Shown in pieces: positions 61,344 to 64,000 of a stretch of DNA of 64,000 nt. Position numbers and translations under genes: made by a program. The notes beneath the pieces were generated by a model. It was not told where the DNA came from and searched no databases. It was given only the letters and a program-made list of their open reading frames with translations. This DNA comes from Mrakia gelida (taxonomy: Eukaryota > Basidiomycota > Tremellomycetes > Cystofilobasidiales > Mrakiaceae): assembly GCA_024345305.1 (NCBI GenBank), contig BRON01000014.1, positions 372,001-436,000 on the forward strand, in the 5' to 3' direction. Every line of letters starts with the position of its first letter. Position 1 is the first letter of the stretch.

Positions 61344-64000
61344 TTAGACGGATCCAGCGATTCCAGGGACGGGGTTGTTGATCTCAGCGGCGTTGGGATC
61401 GTCCCCGAGAGCGATATGCGTGAAGGCGGATTCTATCGAGAGCTCCTTGAGACCGGCGGCGATCTGTCACGAAGTGGAGAAAGCGGGAGAGGTCAGCGTG
61501 GGAGAAAGGGAGGAGAGAAAGAAGGAAGGAGGGAAGGGGAGACGAACCTCGAGGAAGTCGTCGAACCCGATGGATCCTCGTCGGCTGAGAGAGAAGGTGA
61601 GAACGAGACGTCAGCCAGAGTCGTCGAGAGACGAAGAGCGAGCGCCATGACTCACTTGGGGTCAACCTCAGAGATGATGGAGTGAACGGTCTTGTCGTCG
61701 ACAGAGGAGTAACCGAGTCTGATGAACGGAGAAGGCGAACGGTCAGCAGGAGACGCGTCGAGTCGAAGAGCAAGGACGAGCGGACTTACCGAAGAAGAGC
61801 GTTCTTGAGATCAGAAGTCGAGATCATCTCATCCTGGTCCTGTGAAGAAGAAGGAAAGAAGACGAACGAGGGTCAGCGATGAGTGAGGAGACGCGACGGA
61901 CGAAAGGAGGAGGGAAGACTCACGAAATCGAGCTTGTTGAATCGAGCCTTGAGGTGCTCGACCTCTCTGGGAGTGAAGAGAGCTTGGGAGTAGAGGGCAG
62001 CCTCCTCGGCGTCGGGCAGTCGAGCGTGAGAGACGGAGAGCTTGGCTCGAGGGACGTCCTTCAGCTTGATGTGAGACTTGTGCCTGCGAGTCGAGAAGAA
62101 CGAGGGGAAGGGAAGGTCAGCGTCACGATTCTCTCTTCTTCTCGAGCGACGAAGGGAAGGAAGGCTTACTCCTGAAGACCCATAGACTTGAGGAAGTAGA
62201 TTGATCGATCGAACTCAGCCTCCTGAGCGGCAGCGTCCCATCCAAGCTCCTTCCCCATGATCTCGATAACTCGAGGGAGGGCGTCGATGGTAGCGTTGAC
62301 GTTGAGGAACGAGAGTCGAGACCGACGAGCGATGAAATCGGTGGCGTGTTGAGCGTACCTGAGAACGAAGTAAAGAGGAGGTGGCGAGTCAGCGCGAGAG
62401 AAGAATCGGGGGAGAAGAAACGGAGAGGGCCGACGCGACTCACTCGAATCGACAAGCGTATCGGCACTCAGCCTCGATGACAGGGTAGTCGGGACTCAGT
62501 CGGATACCGTGGAGAGGCCATCGAATACCGGTGGGCTCAGCCATCGAGCAGATCGTCCATGCCCGGTCTCCGTACTGGAGGAAAGGGAAGGACGCGAAGA
62601 GAGAGAAGGGTCAGATTCGAACTCGACGAGGCGCGAAGAGGTTCGTCTCGAGCTACTCACGTTTTCAGAAAGGTGCTTGGCAACCTCGACGTCCAAACCG
62701 AACTGGAGAGGAAGGGAAAGGGAACGGGAGAGGGGAGGTCAGCTTCGCATTCACTCCTCGACACTCGAGCTCGCCAGGGAAGACAAGCACGAAACGGAAG
62801 ACTCACCTGCTGAATGAGCTTAACAAACATCAGCTTGCTCCATCCGTGCGACCCAAGAAGCTTGACCTTCTCCGTCTGACTCTTCCCGTCCGTCTTGAGG
62901 TCGAAGATCTTGACAGCCTCGTCGATGGTCTCCTCCGCCATGGCTCGGTAGGTCGTCCACTTTCCTCCAGCGATGGTAAGGAGTCCAGCCTTGGAGACGT
63001 TGATCATGTGGTTCCTGACGAGCGACTGAGTATCCTTAGCCGCGGGGTCTCGAACAAGAGGTCGGATTCCAGACCAGGCGGAGAGGACGTCTCCTCGTCG
63101 AACCTTGATCTCGGGAGCGAGGTAGTTTCGAACCTCGTCGAGAATCCATTGGATCTCGGCTTCCTTGGGAATGGGGTTCTGCTCGACGGTAGTGGGGGCA
63201 TCGGTGGTACCTGAGAAGGAGGAAGTGCAGGAGGGTCGAGGTCAGCGGATGGGGGTCGGGGAAGGGAAGGACGAGAACGCGTCGAGGAGGGAAACAGCGA
63301 CGAACCAGCGATAACGTTTCCTTGCCAGGGGAGGAAGAAGATGACTCGACCATCGGAGGTGGCAGGGTCGAGGAGACCCATGGTCTTGGGTCCGAAGTAG
63401 GCCTGATGGGTCGAGGAAGGAAGGGGAGGAGGTCAGCTCGAGCTCAACCAACGAGTCAAACGAGAGAACGGAACGGGCTACTCACAGGGAGAGTGATGTG
63501 AACTCCAGACGAAGGAGCAACGATCTCCTGAACAGAAGGCTCGTCGAGCTTCCTCAGTCCGTCAGAGAAGGGTCCAGTGGCGTTGATGATACCCTGGAAG
63601 AAGGACGAGAGGAAGGAAAGTGTGAGCTCGGTGTTTCAATCGCATGAGGCTCGTAGGAGGAAGCTTCGCTGACCTTGGCCTTGACCTCCCACTCGTCTCC
63701 AGACATCTCGTCTCTCAGTCGAGCTCCTCGCATCTTTCCAGCGTCGTCCTTGAGGAGAGCGATGACCGAGACGTAGTTGGCGACCTGGAAGCATCGACGC
63801 GTGAAGGAAAAGCGAGGTCAGCTCTCGCTCGCTCAGCTCACGACGGAGGGAGATGAGAAACGTACGGTAGCTCCGTAGTGAACGGCTGACATGATGAGAG
63901 CCATGTTCATTCGAGAGTCGTTGTGTTGACCTGAGAGGGAGAGCAAAGAGAGGGAAGGTCAGCCTCGAGCTCGACGAGCTCGCGTCTTGCTTCGGCAGAA
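61344..64000 (-). CDS. GUT2: mitochondrial FAD-dependent glycerol-3-phosphate dehydrogenase, 5' end outside window
   Basis: Oxidises glycerol-3-phosphate to dihydroxyacetone phosphate and passes electrons to ubiquinone at the inner mitochondrial membrane. The visible part runs from MNMALIMSAVHYGAT through KGIINATGPFSDGLRKLDEP, SGVHITLPAYFGPKTMG, RVIFFLPWQGNVIAGTTDAP, SAWSGIRPLVRDPAAKD and AGLLTIAGGKWTTYRAMAE, all family landmarks. The N-terminal FAD loop and any mitochondrial targeting signal lie beyond 64000. The C-terminus adds two EF-hand-like loops, DFDQDEMISTSD and DPNRRGSIGFDD, then ends NNPVPGIAGSV. These resemble the calcium-binding tail of animal GPD2 and are absent from Saccharomyces Gut2. 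At least ten introns. Confident assignment. Confidence 0.93.

Overview
This window is a gene-dense stretch of nuclear DNA from a basidiomycete fungus. The best fit is an intron-rich red-yeast-type lineage (Pucciniomycotina, Microbotryomycetes; Sporidiobolales-like). That placement is an inference. It rests on many short introns (mostly about 60-120 nt) with GTGAGY donors, a CTGAC/GCTGAC branch point and a pyrimidine tract, on pyrimidine-rich 5' leaders just before start codons, and on basidiomycete families such as the PriA-like cysteine-rich protein. There are no operons. Each gene has its own promoter, and neighbours are tandem, convergent or divergent. I see no convincing rRNA, tRNA, CRISPR or transposon.

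Layout. 1-3.4 kb: 3' part of a PriA-like secreted protein (+) and a secreted, probably GPI-anchored PEBP-family protein (-). 3.8-7.1 kb: two tandem MYND-finger paralogues A and B (-). 7.4-14 kb (+): small membrane protein, CCHC zinc-knuckle protein, large unrecognised protein, Dabb protein. 14-15.5 kb: unresolved, apparently spliced locus. 15.8-17.7 kb: Ran1/Ksp1-type protein kinase (+). 18-22.8 kb: Ser/Pro-rich proteins (+). 22.8-24.7 kb: arrestin-like protein (-). 24.9-27.4 kb: divergent pair of F-box-like paralogues. 27.6-28.7 kb: riboflavin synthase RIB5 (+). 29.3-32.4 kb: two unrecognised proteins (-), then a possible F-box-like relic. 33.1-34.4 kb: MYND paralogue C (+). 34.6-37.8 kb: small membrane protein and a PRELI/Ups-type lipid-transfer protein (-). 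38-39.1 kb: third F-box-like gene (-). 39.9-41.5 kb: GT25-type glycosyltransferase (+), apparently frameshifted. 42-43.6 kb: short-chain dehydrogenase (+). 43.7-48.4 kb: RIC1, a subunit of the Ypt6/Rab6 exchange factor (-). 48.6-50 kb: MYND paralogue D (+). 50.6-58.8 kb: full-length ABCC/MRP transporter with about 30 exons (+). 59-61 kb: SAM-dependent methyltransferase (-). 61.3 kb to the window end: mitochondrial glycerol-3-phosphate dehydrogenase GUT2 with C-terminal EF-hands (-, 5' end outside the window).

Most genes are unrelated housekeeping or membrane-traffic genes. The distinctive signal is the local spread of two lineage-specific families among them: four MYND-finger genes and three F-box-like genes, plus a possible relic. 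All four MYND genes carry the central Cys pair of the finger on a separate exon of exactly 28 nt, which shows they arose by duplication with intron structure preserved. Several other genes use very small exons (8-18 nt), including one inside the kinase APE motif and one inside the second Walker A loop of the ABC transporter. Some reading frames look broken (PriA-like stop, MYND A and B, GT25); these could be real decay or base-level assembly errors. Exon borders were read by eye, so gene spans are more reliable than every internal boundary.
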